Part shown: positions 37,904 to 47,467 of the stretch, piece after piece
Position numbering within the stretch: position 1 is the stretch's first letter
How the letters are laid out: each line of letters starts with the position of its first letter
Program-made: the position numbers and the translations under genes
From: CADCTB01 sp963768975
GTDB taxonomy: Bacteria > Actinomycetota > Acidimicrobiia > Acidimicrobiales > AC-14
Assembly (NCBI GenBank): GCA_963768975.1
Contig: CAVYKB010000010.1
Span: 62,001 to 126,000 of the forward strand
Direction: 5' to 3'
DNA: 64,000 nucleotides
The notes under the pieces: model-generated
Seen by the model: only the letters and a program-made list of their open reading frames with translations
Told to the model about the DNA's origin: nothing
Database searches by the model: none

Positions 37904-39500
37904 GCTCGCTGAGCTGCACGTGCGCGACCTGGGGGTCATCGCCGACCTCCAGCTGCTGCTGGACGCCGGCATGACCGCCCTCACTGGCGAGACCGGCGCC
38001 GGCAAGACCCTGGTCGTGGAGGCCATCGAGCTGCTCATGGGCGGGCGGGCCGACGCCGTGCTCGTCCGCCCCGGCGCCGAGGAGGCCCGGGTCGAGGGCC
38101 GTTTCGTCAGCGCCGACGGCGCATCAGAGACCGTGCTGGCCCGGGCCGTGCCCCGCAACGGCCGGTCCCGGGCCTACATCGACGGCCGCTTGGCGACGGC
38201 GGCCGAGCTCGCCGACCTCGGCAAGGCCCTCGTCGACCTGCACGGCCAGCACGCCCATCAGTCACTGCTGTCGCCCCGAGCCCAGCGAGCCGCGCTCGAC
38301 CAGTTCGCCGGCGTGGACCTTACGCCGCTGCTCGAGGCCAAAGACCACGTCAGTCAGCTCCACGACGCCCTGGCCGCACTGGGGGGCGACGCCCGGGCCC
38401 GGGCGCGGGAGCTCGACCTCCTCCGGTTCCAGCTGGCGGAGCTCGAGGCAGCGCTCGTCGAGGACCCCGACGAGGATATGGCCCTCGAGGCCGAGGAGGA
38501 CGCCCTCGCCGACGCCACCGCTCACCGGGAGGCCGCCGCCGCGGCCTACGACGCCCTGCTGGGCGACAACGGCGCCCTCGATGCTGTAGGTGCCGCAGTC
38601 GAGGCCGTCGCCGGCCGCCGGCCCTTTGCCGAGGTGGAGGGCCGGCTGCGGTCGCTGCAGGCGGAGCTGGCCGAGGCCGCGGCCGACCTGCGCCAGGCCG
38701 GCGACCAGATCACCGACGAGCCCGAGCGCCTCGACCAGGTCCGGGCCCGCCGGCGCATGCTCCACGACCTCTGCCGGAAGTACGGTGAGCGGTTGACCGA
38801 GGTGATCGCGTTCGAGTCCGAGGCGCGTGCCCGACTGGCCGAATTGGAGTCGCACGGCGTGAGGGTGGAGGCCCTGGAACGGGAGCGGGACGCAGCGGTG
38901 GCGGCGGCGGGAGGGGCGGCGGCCGCAGTGGCCCGCGCCCGGCACCGGGCTGCGCCCCGCCTGGCGGCCGAGGTCCAGGAGCACCTTCGCCGGCTGGCCA
39001 TGCCCGCCGCCCGCCTCGAGGTCACCGTCGACGGGCCGGGCCCCGCAGACGACGTCGAGTTCCGGCTGGCGGCCAACCGGGGCTCCAGCCCGCTGCCCCT
39101 GGCCAAGGTGGCATCCGGCGGGGAGCTGGCCCGGGCCATGCTGGCCGCCCGCCTGGTCCTCACCGAGGCGCCACCCACGCTGATCTTCGACGAGGTCGAC
39201 GCCGGCGTCGGCGGTGAGGCGGCCCTCGCCGTCGGGCGGGCGCTCGCCGACCTGGCCGGCGCCCACCAGGTGCTGGTGGTCACCCACCTGCCCCAGGTGG
39301 CGGCCTTCGCCGACCACCAGGTGGTGGTGGCCAAGGAGGACCGCAAGGGCCAGACCGTGGCGTCGGCCGGCGCCGTCACCGGGCCCGAGCGGGTGGTCGA
39401 GCTGTCCCGGATGCTCTCCGGCCAGCCGTGGTCGGACACGGCGCGCAACCACGCCGAGGAGCTCCTCGCGACAGCTGCCGCACAAAGGCGCACCCGCTAA
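37902..39500 (+). CDS. recN: DNA repair protein RecN
   Basis: RecN is an SMC-like ATPase recruited to double-strand breaks. The 532-residue protein has Walker A ALTGETGAGKTLVVEA near residue 31, an interior coiled coil rich in Ala, Glu and Arg, the ABC signature KVASGGELARAMLA and Walker B TLIFDEVDAGVGGEAA. Start ATG 37902 lies directly behind the duplication; no strong ribosome site is evident. Confidence 0.94.
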   Translation: MLAELHVRDLGVIADLQLLLDAGMTALTGETGAGKTLVVEAIELLMGGRADAVLVRPGAEEARVEGRFVSADGASETVLARAVPRNGRSRAYIDGRLATAAELADLGKALVDLHGQHAHQSLLSPRAQRAALDQFAGVDLTPLLEAKDHVSQLHDALAALGGDARARARELDLLRFQLAELEAALVEDPDEDMALEAEEDALADATAHREAAAAAYDALLGDNGALDAVGAAVEAVAGRRPFAEVEGRLRSLQAELAEAAADLRQAGDQITDEPERLDQVRARRRMLHDLCRKYGERLTEVIAFESEARARLAELESHGVRVEALERERDAAVAAAGGAAAAVARARHRAAPRLAAEVQEHLRRLAMPAARLEVTVDGPGPADDVEFRLAANRGSSPLPLAKVASGGELARAMLAARLVLTEAPPTLIFDEVDAGVGGEAALAVGRALADLAGAHQVLVVTHLPQVAAFADHQVVVAKEDRKGQTVASAGAVTGPERVVELSRMLSGQPWSDTARNHAEELLATAAAQRRTR

Positions 39501-40697
39501 GTGGCAAGGGAGAGCCTGCGCCAGCGCTTCGGCCGCCCGTCGCTGCGGCCAGTCCCCACCGAGGGCGTCGCCATCGGCCGGGCCCGGGTCGACCGGCGGA
39601 CCAAGAACCTCCTCCTGCGGATCCAGCCCGGCGAGATCGCGGTGATCGACCACGAGGACATCGACCGTGTTGCGGCGGAGGGGCTCATCCTGGCCAAGGC
39701 CGGCGGGGTGGTGAACGCGGCCCGCTCCAGCTCGGGGCGCTATCCCAACCTCGGGCCGCTGCTGCTGGCCGCCGCCGGCATCCCCGTGGTCGACGACGTC
39801 GGGATGAAGGTGCTCACCGCCGTGCGGGAGGGCCAGCTGCTGGAAATCGCCGGCACCGAGGTCCGCCGCGACGACGAGGTGGTGGCCGTCGGTGTCCGCC
39901 ACACCCTGGAGTCGCTTGAGGCCCAGTTGGAGGCGGCCCGCCAGTCGATCGGCGACGAGCTGGAGCGGTTCGCCGAGAACACCCTCGAGTACCTGCGCCG
40001 GGAGCGCCACCTGCTTACCGACTCCCCGGCCCTGCCCGACCTCGACGTCGACCTGTCGGGCCGCCACGTGCTGATCGTGGTCCGGGGTGGCACCGACGCC
40101 CGGGCCGATCTCTCCGCCCTCAGCGCCTACATCAGGGAGATGCGCCCGGTGATGGTCGGCGTGGACGGGGGCGCCGACGTCCTGCTCGACTGCGGCCACA
40201 AGCCCGACATCGTCATCGGCGACTTCGACTCGGTGTCGACCGACGCCCTCCAAGTCGGCGCCCAGCTGATCGTCCACGCGTACCCCGGGGGCACGGCGCC
40301 CGGGGCGGCCCGGCTGGAGGAGCTGGGCATGAAGCACACCACCTTCGAGGCCGCCGGCACCAGCGAGGACGTGGCCATGCTGTTGGCCTATGAGAAGCGG
40401 GCCGAGTTGATCGTGGCCGTGGGCACGCACGCCTCGATGATCGAGTTCTTCGACAAGGGACGGGCGGGCATGGCCTCGACGTTCCTCGTCCGCTTGAAGG
40501 TCGGCCCCATCCTGGTCGACGCCAAGGGCGTGAGCCGGCTCTACCAGAGCCGGGTGCGCACGAGCGACATGATGCTGCTGGTCGTGGCCGCCCTGTTCGC
40601 CATGATCGTCATGATCGCCGTCGCCCAGCCCCTGCACGTCTTCCTCGAGGCGACCTGGTTCACCGTCACCGAGACCTGGAACGCCATCCTCGGATGA
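39501..40697 (+). CDS. steA: SteA-type cell-separation protein
   Basis: The central part (about 185-290) is thiamin-pyrophosphokinase-like (VGVDGGADVLLDCGHKPDIVIGDFDSVS), the landmark of the actinobacterial SteA family (Rv1697-like). A C-terminal transmembrane helix (about 355-378) precedes a short tail. In corynebacteria SteA and SteB form a complex regulating daughter-cell separation and the RipA peptidoglycan hydrolase. The GTG start directly follows the recN stop; the stop overlaps steB. The kinase-like domain need not be catalytic in this family. Confidence 0.88.
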   Translation: MARESLRQRFGRPSLRPVPTEGVAIGRARVDRRTKNLLLRIQPGEIAVIDHEDIDRVAAEGLILAKAGGVVNAARSSSGRYPNLGPLLLAAAGIPVVDDVGMKVLTAVREGQLLEIAGTEVRRDDEVVAVGVRHTLESLEAQLEAARQSIGDELERFAENTLEYLRRERHLLTDSPALPDLDVDLSGRHVLIVVRGGTDARADLSALSAYIREMRPVMVGVDGGADVLLDCGHKPDIVIGDFDSVSTDALQVGAQLIVHAYPGGTAPGAARLEELGMKHTTFEAAGTSEDVAMLLAYEKRAELIVAVGTHASMIEFFDKGRAGMASTFLVRLKVGPILVDAKGVSRLYQSRVRTSDMMLLVVAALFAMIVMIAVAQPLHVFLEATWFTVTETWNAILG

Positions 40698-41632
40698 TCA
40701 ACCTCCGCTATCACATCGTCTCCCTGGTGGCGGTGTTCCTGGCCCTGGGCCTGGGCATCGTGATGGGATCCACGGTGATCTCCCGGGTCACCGTCGACGC
40801 GCTGAACGACCGCCTCGACGTCGTCCAGCGCTCCCAGGGCGCCATCCGCGAGGAGAACGCCCGCCTCGGCCAGCAGGCCAAGCAGGCCCAGGACTTCGCC
40901 GTGACCACGCGCGACCAGCTCCTGCGAGGCCACCTCCGCAATATCCCGGTGATGGTCGTCGCCGTGGCCGGCGTCGACCGCCGGCCGGTCGACGAGCTGC
41001 GTCAGGCCCTCGCCGGCGCCCAGGCCACCCTGGAGGGCACCATCTGGTTCACGGCCAAGATGCGCCTGGGCAGCGACGGCGACGTGCGGGCCCTCGCCAC
41101 TGCGCTCGACCTGCCCGTCGGCTCGGCCGACATCGTCCGTCGTCAGGCCCTGGCCAAGGTGGCCACGGCCCGGGAGGCGGCCAGCGCCGAGGCCAGCCCC
41201 CTGGCCGCCCTGCAGATCGCCGGCTTCCTGACCTACGAGGCGCCGCCACTGGCAACGTCGACGACCTCGACGACCCCCATCAACCTCAACGCCCTGCCGC
41301 TGCCCAACACCCGGTACCTCGTGGTGTCGGGGGCCGGCGCCGAGGTGGGCGACGACGTGGTGGCCGTGCCGCTGGTGCAGGCCTACGCCCAGGCGTCGGG
41401 ACGGGTGGTGGCGGCGGAGTCCGGCGTGGACACCGATGGCGGGCGGGCGGTGTTCGTCGGCCTCCTCCGGGGCGACACCCTGGCCGCCCGGCTGTCCACC
41501 GTCGACAACATCGAGTCGCCCATGGGTCAGACCGCTGCGGTCCTGGCCCTGGAGGACCTCGGGGTGCCCCGGTTCGGGCACTACGGTGTGGGTCCCGGCG
41601 CCCAACGCATCCTCCCGCAACCAACCTCTTGA
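40694..41632 (+). CDS. steB: SteB/MctB-like membrane protein
   Basis: The 312-residue protein has one N-terminal transmembrane helix (IVSLVAVFLALGLGIVMG), a coiled coil (about 35-70) and a large external domain, as in the MctB/SteB family placed after steA. MctB was named for copper transport in M. tuberculosis; SteB partners SteA in division. The four-base overlap with steA supports the pairing. Which of the two roles applies is not decided by sequence. Confidence 0.83.
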   Translation: MINLRYHIVSLVAVFLALGLGIVMGSTVISRVTVDALNDRLDVVQRSQGAIREENARLGQQAKQAQDFAVTTRDQLLRGHLRNIPVMVVAVAGVDRRPVDELRQALAGAQATLEGTIWFTAKMRLGSDGDVRALATALDLPVGSADIVRRQALAKVATAREAASAEASPLAALQIAGFLTYEAPPLATSTTSTTPINLNALPLPNTRYLVVSGAGAEVGDDVVAVPLVQAYAQASGRVVAAESGVDTDGGRAVFVGLLRGDTLAARLSTVDNIESPMGQTAAVLALEDLGVPRFGHYGVGPGAQRILPQPTS

Positions 41633-43200
41633 ACCTCGGGGGACCGAGGGGGCAGGTCACCGCCGGCAACCTCGCGGCCCGGATCACCGGGCTGATACGG
41701 GTTGTGGCCGTCGGTGGCGCCCTGGGCACGACCTACCTGGGCAACACCTACCAGTCGGCCAACCTGGTCTCCAACCTGCTGTTCGAGCTGCTGGCCGCCG
41801 GCATCCTGTCCTCGGTGCTGGTCCCGCCCTTCGTCGCCTTGCTCGACGACGGCCGGCGGGAGGACGCCGAGCGCCTGGCCGGGGCCGTCCTCGGCCTGGC
41901 CCTGGCCGCGCTCGGCGTGGTCACCGTCGCCGGCCTCATCGCCCGGCCGTGGATCATGCGGATCCTCACCGTGGCCGTAGCGGACGAAGCGGTGCGGGAC
42001 GCCGAGGTGAAGCTCGGCGGCTTCCTGCTGTGGGTGTTCGTGCCCCAGGTGCTGTTCTACGCGGTCAGCTCGGTGGCTACCGCCGTGCTTCACGGGTCAC
42101 GCCGCTTCGCCGCCGCCGCATTCGCCCCGGTGGCCAACAACGTGGTGGTGATCCTCACCATGGTGGTCTTTGCCGTGCTGGCCGGCACCGACGGGGGCCT
42201 CGACCTCCGGTTGTCCCATCGCCTGGTCCTGGCCGTCGGCACCACCGCCGGCGTGGTGGCAATGGCTGCGGTTCCCCTGCTGGCGCTGCGCCGGGCCGGC
42301 ATCCGGCTGCGGCCCCGATGGGAGCCGTCGCATCCCGCCCTCCGGTCCCTCGGCAAGGCGGGCATCTGGGGCATCGTCTACCTCACGATGAGCCAGCTGC
42401 TGGTGGGGGTGACGTTGGTCCTGGCCAACCGGGTCGAAGGAGGCGTCGTCGCCTACCACATCGCCTTCACGACGTTCCTCCTGCCGTTCGCCCTCCTGGC
42501 CCATCCCGTGCTCACCACCGTCTACCCCGGCCTGGCCGCCGACGCTCACGCCGGCCGGTGGGCCGGCTTCGCCGAGGCACTGGGCCGGGGGGCCCGCAGC
42601 ATCGCCTTCCTGGTCCTGCCTGCCGCCGCCCTCATGGCCGCCCTGGCTGAGCCCGGCCTGCGCCTCATCCAGCTGGGCGCCCTCGACGATGCCGGCACCC
42701 GGCTGGTGGCCGGCGCCCTCGCCGCCTACGCCGTGGGCCTGGCCGGCTACGCCGGCCTCCACCTGCTGACCCGCGCCTCCTATGCGGCCGCCGACACCCG
42801 CACGCCGGCGCTGGTGAACGTGGCCGTGGCCGTCGGGGGGTCGGTGCTCATGGTCGTGCTCACCTTCGTCGTCCCGGCCAGCGGGGGGATGGTGGCCATC
42901 GGCGCCGCCCACTCTGTCGCCATGGTCGTGGGGATGGTGGCTCTGGGCATCGCAGTGCGCCGGCGGGTCGGCGTGGCCTGGCCGGTGGGCGCCACCCTGG
43001 CCCGCAGCGCCGCCGGCGCGGTAGCCGCCGGCGTGGCCGCCCGCCTGGTGTCCGACCTCGTCCCGGTCGACGGCCGGCTGGGGGCGGCGGTGGCCGTCAC
43101 CCTCGGCGGCGCCGCTGGCGTGGCCGCCTACCTGCTGGCCGCCTGGGCGCTGCGGGCTCCCGAGCTGACTGTTCGCCGGCGACCGGCGGTCGTGCTGTGA
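41629..43200 (+). CDS. murJ: MurJ/MviN-type lipid II flippase-like protein
   Basis: The 523-residue protein has about 14 hydrophobic helices in the MOP-superfamily pattern, with the family-typical N-terminus (ARITGLIRVVAVGGALGTTYLGNTYQSANLVSNLLFEL) and SVATAVLHGSRRFAAAAFAPVANN. It probably flips lipid-linked cell-wall precursors. TTG 41629 overlaps the steB stop (TTGA); a later start is possible but this TTG precedes the first helix. Its place before two glycosyl/phosphoglycosyl transferases suggests an envelope operon. Confidence 0.88.
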   Translation: MNLGGPRGQVTAGNLAARITGLIRVVAVGGALGTTYLGNTYQSANLVSNLLFELLAAGILSSVLVPPFVALLDDGRREDAERLAGAVLGLALAALGVVTVAGLIARPWIMRILTVAVADEAVRDAEVKLGGFLLWVFVPQVLFYAVSSVATAVLHGSRRFAAAAFAPVANNVVVILTMVVFAVLAGTDGGLDLRLSHRLVLAVGTTAGVVAMAAVPLLALRRAGIRLRPRWEPSHPALRSLGKAGIWGIVYLTMSQLLVGVTLVLANRVEGGVVAYHIAFTTFLLPFALLAHPVLTTVYPGLAADAHAGRWAGFAEALGRGARSIAFLVLPAAALMAALAEPGLRLIQLGALDDAGTRLVAGALAAYAVGLAGYAGLHLLTRASYAAADTRTPALVNVAVAVGGSVLMVVLTFVVPASGGMVAIGAAHSVAMVVGMVALGIAVRRRVGVAWPVGATLARSAAGAVAAGVAARLVSDLVPVDGRLGAAVAVTLGGAAGVAAYLLAAWALRAPELTVRRRPAVVL

Positions 43201-43202
43201 TC

Positions 43203-43232
43203 GCCTCGCAACCAGAGGTTGCTCGGCGAGGC
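43203..43232 (+). terminator. hairpin after murJ
   Basis: GCCTCGC and GCGAGGC enclose AACC-AGA-GGTT with a five-base bulge, giving a compact two-part hairpin in the 88-bp gap. There is no T tract; it may mark a transcript end or a processing site. Confidence 0.35.
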
Positions 43233-43288
43233 AATCGCGCTCGCCAGCCATCTTCAACGAGTACGCCCGATGCAGGTAGTGAGGATAC

Positions 43289-46183
43289 GTGAGAGTCGTC
43301 GCCGTGGTGCCGGCCAAGGACGCCGCCGGCTCGATCGCCGACACGGTGAAGGCCCTGGCTGGCGTGCGGGGCGTGAGCGGTGTCCTCGTGGTCGACGACG
43401 GCTCCACCGACGCCACGGCCAAGCACGCCAGAGCCGCCGGCGCCTGGGTCCTGAGCCTGCCCGAGAACCAGGGCAAGGGCGGGGCGGTGGCGGCAGCGGT
43501 GGCCGCCACCCCTGAGACCGACGTCTACCTGCTGGTCGATGCCGACACCGGCGCCACTGCGTCGGGCGCCGGCACGCTGCTCGACGCCGTCCTCGCCGGC
43601 GACGCCGACATGACCGTCGGCGTGCTGCCGGCGGCCGGCGGGCGCGGTGGCTTCGGCACCGTCAAGCGGCTGGCCGCCGCCGGCATCCGGCGGGGCGCCG
43701 GCGGCTTCGTCGCCACCGCGCCGATCTCGGGCCAGCGGGCCGTACGGGGCCCGCTGTTGCGCTCGCTCGACCTCGCCCCCCGGTTCGGCCTGGAGGTCGG
43801 CCTCACCGTCGATGCGGTGCGGGCCGGCGCCCGGGTGCTCGAGGTGCGTGTGGCGATGGACCATCGCCACACAGGCCGCAGCGTCGCCGGGTTCGCCCAC
43901 CGGGGCCGCCAGGGCGCCGACATCGTCCGGGCCCTGTGGCCCCGCCTGACCACGGCCCGCACCCGGATGGCCGCCGTGGTGATGCTGGCCCTGGTGGTCA
44001 TGGCCGGCGCGTCGTGGTCGGGCTCGCGGGCCGCGCCGTCGAGCGTGGCGCCGGCCGCCGAGCCGGCGAAGGTGCTGCTCGTCGGCCTGCCCGGCCTGCG
44101 CTGGGACGACGTCGGCACCGGCGCCATGCCGGCGCTGGACCGCCTGGCCGCCGGGGGGGCGGTCGGGGCCATGAACGTCCGCACCCGCTCCGACACCCCC
44201 ACCGCCGGCGAGGGCTACGCCAGCCTGGGCGCCGGCAGCCGGGTGCAGGCCGGGCCGGCGGCCGACGCCGCCGTCGGCCGTGACGGCGCTGTGGTGGTGC
44301 CCGCCGCCGAGGAGATCCGGGCCGGCGCCGGCCGCCACCTCCCCACCCGCCCCGGGGCCCTGGGCGACGCCCTCCACGCCGCCGGCAAGCGCACCGCAGT
44401 GGTGGGCACGGCCGACCTGGCGCCCAACCTGAGCGAACTGTCGATCCCCGGCCACCCCAACGTGGCCCGGCCGGCGGCCGTCGCCCTGATGGACAGCCGC
44501 GGGGTGGTCGACGCCGGCAGCGTCTCGGCCGACGACCTCCTCATCGGCGACCGGCCGGCGCCGTTCGGCCAGCGAGCCGACGTCGACGCCATCTCGGCCC
44601 GCACCCTCGACGCCCTGACGACGGCCGACGTCGTCCTCGTCGACCCTGGCGACCTGTCACGGTCGGCGGCCCTGACCGGCATCGGCGCCGCCCAGGTGTA
44701 CATCGACCGCACCCGCGCCGCAGCCCTGGCCCAGGCCGACGAGCTCATCGGCCGGCTGGCCGCCGGCGCCCCACCGGGCACCTTGTTCCTCGTCGTCTCC
44801 GTCACGCCGCCGGCCGAGGAGTGGCGCCTCACGCCGGTGGTCGCGTCGGGGGCCGGCGTGGTCCCCGGCTTCCTGCACTCGCCGTCCACTCGCCGGCTCG
44901 GCCTGGTCACCCTCACCGACCTGGCGCCCACGGTGCTCGACGCGGTCGGCGCGCCGGCGCCGGAGACCCTGACCGGCAGGCCCCTGCGCTACCACCCGGC
45001 GCCGGCGGAGCCCTCCCGGTTCGACCGCCTGGCCCGCCTCGACCGCGACGGCGCCTGGCGAGAAGGCGTATGGCTGCCGGTGACGACGGTGTTCATCGTC
45101 GCCCAGGTCGGGCTGTGGTTCCTCACCGGCTTCGCCGTGTTCAGCCACACCCCGTGGGTGCCCTGGCCCTCTCTGCGCCTCGCCGCGCTCGCTGTCGCCG
45201 CCTTCCCGCTCGCCGCCCTGCTGCTGCGGGCTCTCCCGTTCGTCCCGGGCATGGGCGACGCCGGCCTGGCCGTGCTCGTCGCCCTCGACCTGGTCGTGGT
45301 GGCCGTCGCGTCGCGCGCCCGCCGGCGCCCGCTGTCGCCGCTGGCGTGGATCCTCGGAACCACGATCGCCCTCCTCGTGGCCGACGTCGCCACCGGTGCC
45401 CGGCTCCAGCTGGCCGGCATCCTCGGCTACGCCCCCCAGACGGCCTCCCGGTGGTTCGGGCTCGGCAACACCGCCTTCGGGGTCCTGGCCGGCGCCAGCC
45501 TGCTGCTGGCCGGCCTGCACGTGGCCCATGCCCCGCGCCGGCGGGAGGCCCTCGTGACCGTCGCCGCCCTCCTTGCGGTGGTCGTCTTCGTCGACGGTGC
45601 TCCGTTCCTGGGCGCCGACGTGGGTGGCGTTGTCACCCTGGTGCCGGTCGGCGGGCTGGCCTTGCTGGCCCTGGCCGGTGAGCGGCTGACGTGGCGCCGG
45701 CTCGTCGTCGCCGGCGGGGCGACGGCCGCCGCCCTGGCCGTCGTCACCGCCGTCGACCTCCTGCGGCCGGCGGAGAGCCGCACCCACCTGGGCCGGCTGG
45801 CGGCGGAGACGTTCAGCTCGGGCGACGCCAGCCTGTTCGCCACCGTGGCCCGGCGGGCCGAGGTCACCCTCGGCGTGGTGGGCCAGTCCTTCTGGACTGC
45901 GGTCACGCCCACCATCGCCGTCCTGGCCCTGGCCACCTTGCTCCGCAACCCCTGGGCCCGCGCCGTGCTCCCGCCGGCGACGCCGGTGCGGATCGGGGTG
46001 CTCGCCGCCCTCGTCGCCGGCCTGCTCGGCATGGCGGTCAACGACTCAGGCGTGATCGTCGTGGCCATGGTCATGGTGTCGGTCGGGCCCGTGCTGGCGT
46101 TCTGCGCCCTCGCCGGCCCGCCCCCGGGCGTCAGTGCCCTCCTCGAGCCGGCCGGCAAGTCGGCGCGGACGGCAATGCCGTGA
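43289..46183 (+). CDS. GT2 glycosyltransferase fused to a phosphatase-like exodomain and C-terminal membrane helices
   Basis: Three parts can be read. Residues 1-225 are a cytosolic GT-A glycosyltransferase (VVPAKDAAGSI, VVDDGSTDAT with DDGS at 36-39, and VDADTGA with DAD at 84-86). One membrane helix (about 228-241) follows. Residues 260-585 form an exported domain (VLLVGLPGLRWDDV, MPALDRLAAGGAVGAMNVRT, TPTAGEGYASLGAG, LTDLAPTVLDAVGAP) resembling the alkaline-phosphatase/phosphodiesterase superfamily, but obvious metal ligands are incomplete. The remaining roughly 360 residues contain about nine to ten transmembrane helices. GTG 43289 begins at the first GT strand. Lipid-linked sugar transfer for the envelope is inferred; this combination is unusual. 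Confidence 0.82.
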   Translation: MRVVAVVPAKDAAGSIADTVKALAGVRGVSGVLVVDDGSTDATAKHARAAGAWVLSLPENQGKGGAVAAAVAATPETDVYLLVDADTGATASGAGTLLDAVLAGDADMTVGVLPAAGGRGGFGTVKRLAAAGIRRGAGGFVATAPISGQRAVRGPLLRSLDLAPRFGLEVGLTVDAVRAGARVLEVRVAMDHRHTGRSVAGFAHRGRQGADIVRALWPRLTTARTRMAAVVMLALVVMAGASWSGSRAAPSSVAPAAEPAKVLLVGLPGLRWDDVGTGAMPALDRLAAGGAVGAMNVRTRSDTPTAGEGYASLGAGSRVQAGPAADAAVGRDGAVVVPAAEEIRAGAGRHLPTRPGALGDALHAAGKRTAVVGTADLAPNLSELSIPGHPNVARPAAVALMDSRGVVDAGSVSADDLLIGDRPAPFGQRADVDAISARTLDALTTADVVLVDPGDLSRSAALTGIGAAQVYIDRTRAAALAQADELIGRLAAGAPPGTLFLVVSVTPPAEEWRLTPVVASGAGVVPGFLHSPSTRRLGLVTLTDLAPTVLDAVGAPAPETLTGRPLRYHPAPAEPSRFDRLARLDRDGAWREGVWLPVTTVFIVAQVGLWFLTGFAVFSHTPWVPWPSLRLAALAVAAFPLAALLLRALPFVPGMGDAGLAVLVALDLVVVAVASRARRRPLSPLAWILGTTIALLVADVATGARLQLAGILGYAPQTASRWFGLGNTAFGVLAGASLLLAGLHVAHAPRRREALVTVAALLAVVVFVDGAPFLGADVGGVVTLVPVGGLALLALAGERLTWRRLVVAGGATAAALAVVTAVDLLRPAESRTHLGRLAAETFSSGDASLFATVARRAEVTLGVVGQSFWTAVTPTIAVLALATLLRNPWARAVLPPATPVRIGVLAALVAGLLGMAVNDSGVIVVAMVMVSVGPVLAFCALAGPPPGVSALLEPAGKSARTAMP

Positions 46184-47046
46184 CGTCGATCGTCGCCGCG
46201 CTGATCGTCGGGTACCTGGCCGCCCGCCTGACCTGGTTGGCCGCCCGACCCTTGTTCACACTGCCGGCGCTGGCCCGCCAGAACTTCCGGGGCCGGATGC
46301 TCCCCACGGGCGCCGGCATCGTGGTGGTGCTCGCCGCCCTGCTGGTGGAGGGCGGGCGGGCGTTCGTGGCGTCCTTCGGCGTCGGCGACGGGCCGGCCCG
46401 GGGCGCCCGGCTTCTCGTACTGGGCGCGGCGATGGGCTTCGGCCTCCTCGGGCTTCTCGACGACCTGGCCGGCGGCGGGGGAGGCGTGCCTGCGGCCGAC
46501 GGCGGCACCGAGCGCGGCTTCCGGGGCCACCTGGGGGCGCTGACCCGGGGGCGGGTCACGACCGGGGCCATGAAGCTCTTTGGCGGGGCGGTGGTGGCCC
46601 TCGTCGTCGTGGCGCCGTACGTGGTCGACTCGCCCGGGCGGCTCCTGGCCGACGCTGCGCTCGTCGCCCTCTGCGCCAACCTGGGCAACCTCTTCGACCG
46701 GGCGCCCGGCCGCACCATCAAGGCCGGCCTTCTCGGGTTCGGCCTCCTCCTGGTGGCGGTCCGTTCCTCCGAGGACCTCACCGGGGTCGCCGTCGTCGTC
46801 GGCGCCTTCCTCGGGCTGTTCCTCGACGACCTGCACGAGCGCCTGATGCTGGGCGACGCCGGCTCCAACGTCCTCGGCGCCGTCCTCGGCCTCGGGATCG
46901 TCGCCACCTGTGGCACCGCCGGCCGCGACATCGCCCTGGTCGCCGTCGCCGGCCTCAACGTGGCCGGCGAGCTGATGTCGTTCAGCAAGGTGATCGACGC
47001 CGTGCCGCCCCTGCGGGCCCTCGATCGCGCCGGCCGGCGTCCCTGA
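46180..47046 (+). CDS. WecA/MraY-like (GT4) phosphoglycosyl transferase family membrane protein
   Basis: This 288-residue protein has about eight to nine membrane helices. It shows degenerate family motifs: LLGLLDDLAG (the DD site), ANLGNLFDRAPGRTIKAG (the NxxNxxD region reads NLGNLFDRAPG) and LDDLHERLMLGDAGSN (resembling the MLGDxGS motif). GTG 46180 overlaps the preceding stop, so the two are coupled. It is likely to move a sugar phosphate onto polyprenyl phosphate, but the short length and changed motifs leave open whether it is catalytic. Confidence 0.78.
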   Translation: MTSIVAALIVGYLAARLTWLAARPLFTLPALARQNFRGRMLPTGAGIVVVLAALLVEGGRAFVASFGVGDGPARGARLLVLGAAMGFGLLGLLDDLAGGGGGVPAADGGTERGFRGHLGALTRGRVTTGAMKLFGGAVVALVVVAPYVVDSPGRLLADAALVALCANLGNLFDRAPGRTIKAGLLGFGLLLVAVRSSEDLTGVAVVVGAFLGLFLDDLHERLMLGDAGSNVLGAVLGLGIVATCGTAGRDIALVAVAGLNVAGELMSFSKVIDAVPPLRALDRAGRRP

Positions 47047-47062
47047 GTGACAGGCTGGCCCG

Positions 47063-47467
47063 ATGCTCGATCACCTCGGCCTCGGCTGCGCCGACCTGGC
47101 GGCCAGCGCCGCCTTCTACGACACGGTGCTGGTCCCGCTCGGGGCCCGGCGCCTCATGGACTTCGGCGTGGCCATCGGCTTCGGCGTGCCGCCCAAGCCC
47201 GACTTCTGGCTGAGCGCGACCGAAACCCCCGACCGCTTCCGTGAGTCGCACATCGCCTTCGAGGCGCCCAGCCGGGAGGCGGTGCGGGCGTTCTTCGAGG
47301 CCGCGGTGAGCGCCGGCGCCGAGGTGTTGCACGAGCCACGGGTGTGGCCGGAGTACCACGAGACCTACTACGGCGCCTTCGTACGTGACCCCGATGGCAA
47401 CAACGTGGAGGCCGTCTGCCACTTCGATCCCGACGAAAGGAGCAGCGATGCGGATCGTCCTCAGTGA
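47063..47467 (+). CDS. VOC superfamily (glyoxalase/dioxygenase-like) protein
   Basis: The 134-residue protein has the paired beta-alpha-beta-beta-beta modules of vicinal-oxygen-chelate proteins: LDHLGLGCADLAASAAFYD, SHIAFEAPSREAV and AFVRDPDGNNVEAV, with His4 and Glu near the C-terminus as expected metal ligands. The substrate is unknown. Its end overlaps the start of the truncated reductase gene. Confidence 0.85.
   Translation: MLDHLGLGCADLAASAAFYDTVLVPLGARRLMDFGVAIGFGVPPKPDFWLSATETPDRFRESHIAFEAPSREAVRAFFEAAVSAGAEVLHEPRVWPEYHETYYGAFVRDPDGNNVEAVCHFDPDERSSDADRPQ

Noticed and set aside
38262..40637. Antisense frame of about 790 codons opposite recN and steA
   Set aside because: Shadow of two well-conserved plus-strand genes; the translated protein has no recognisable motif.
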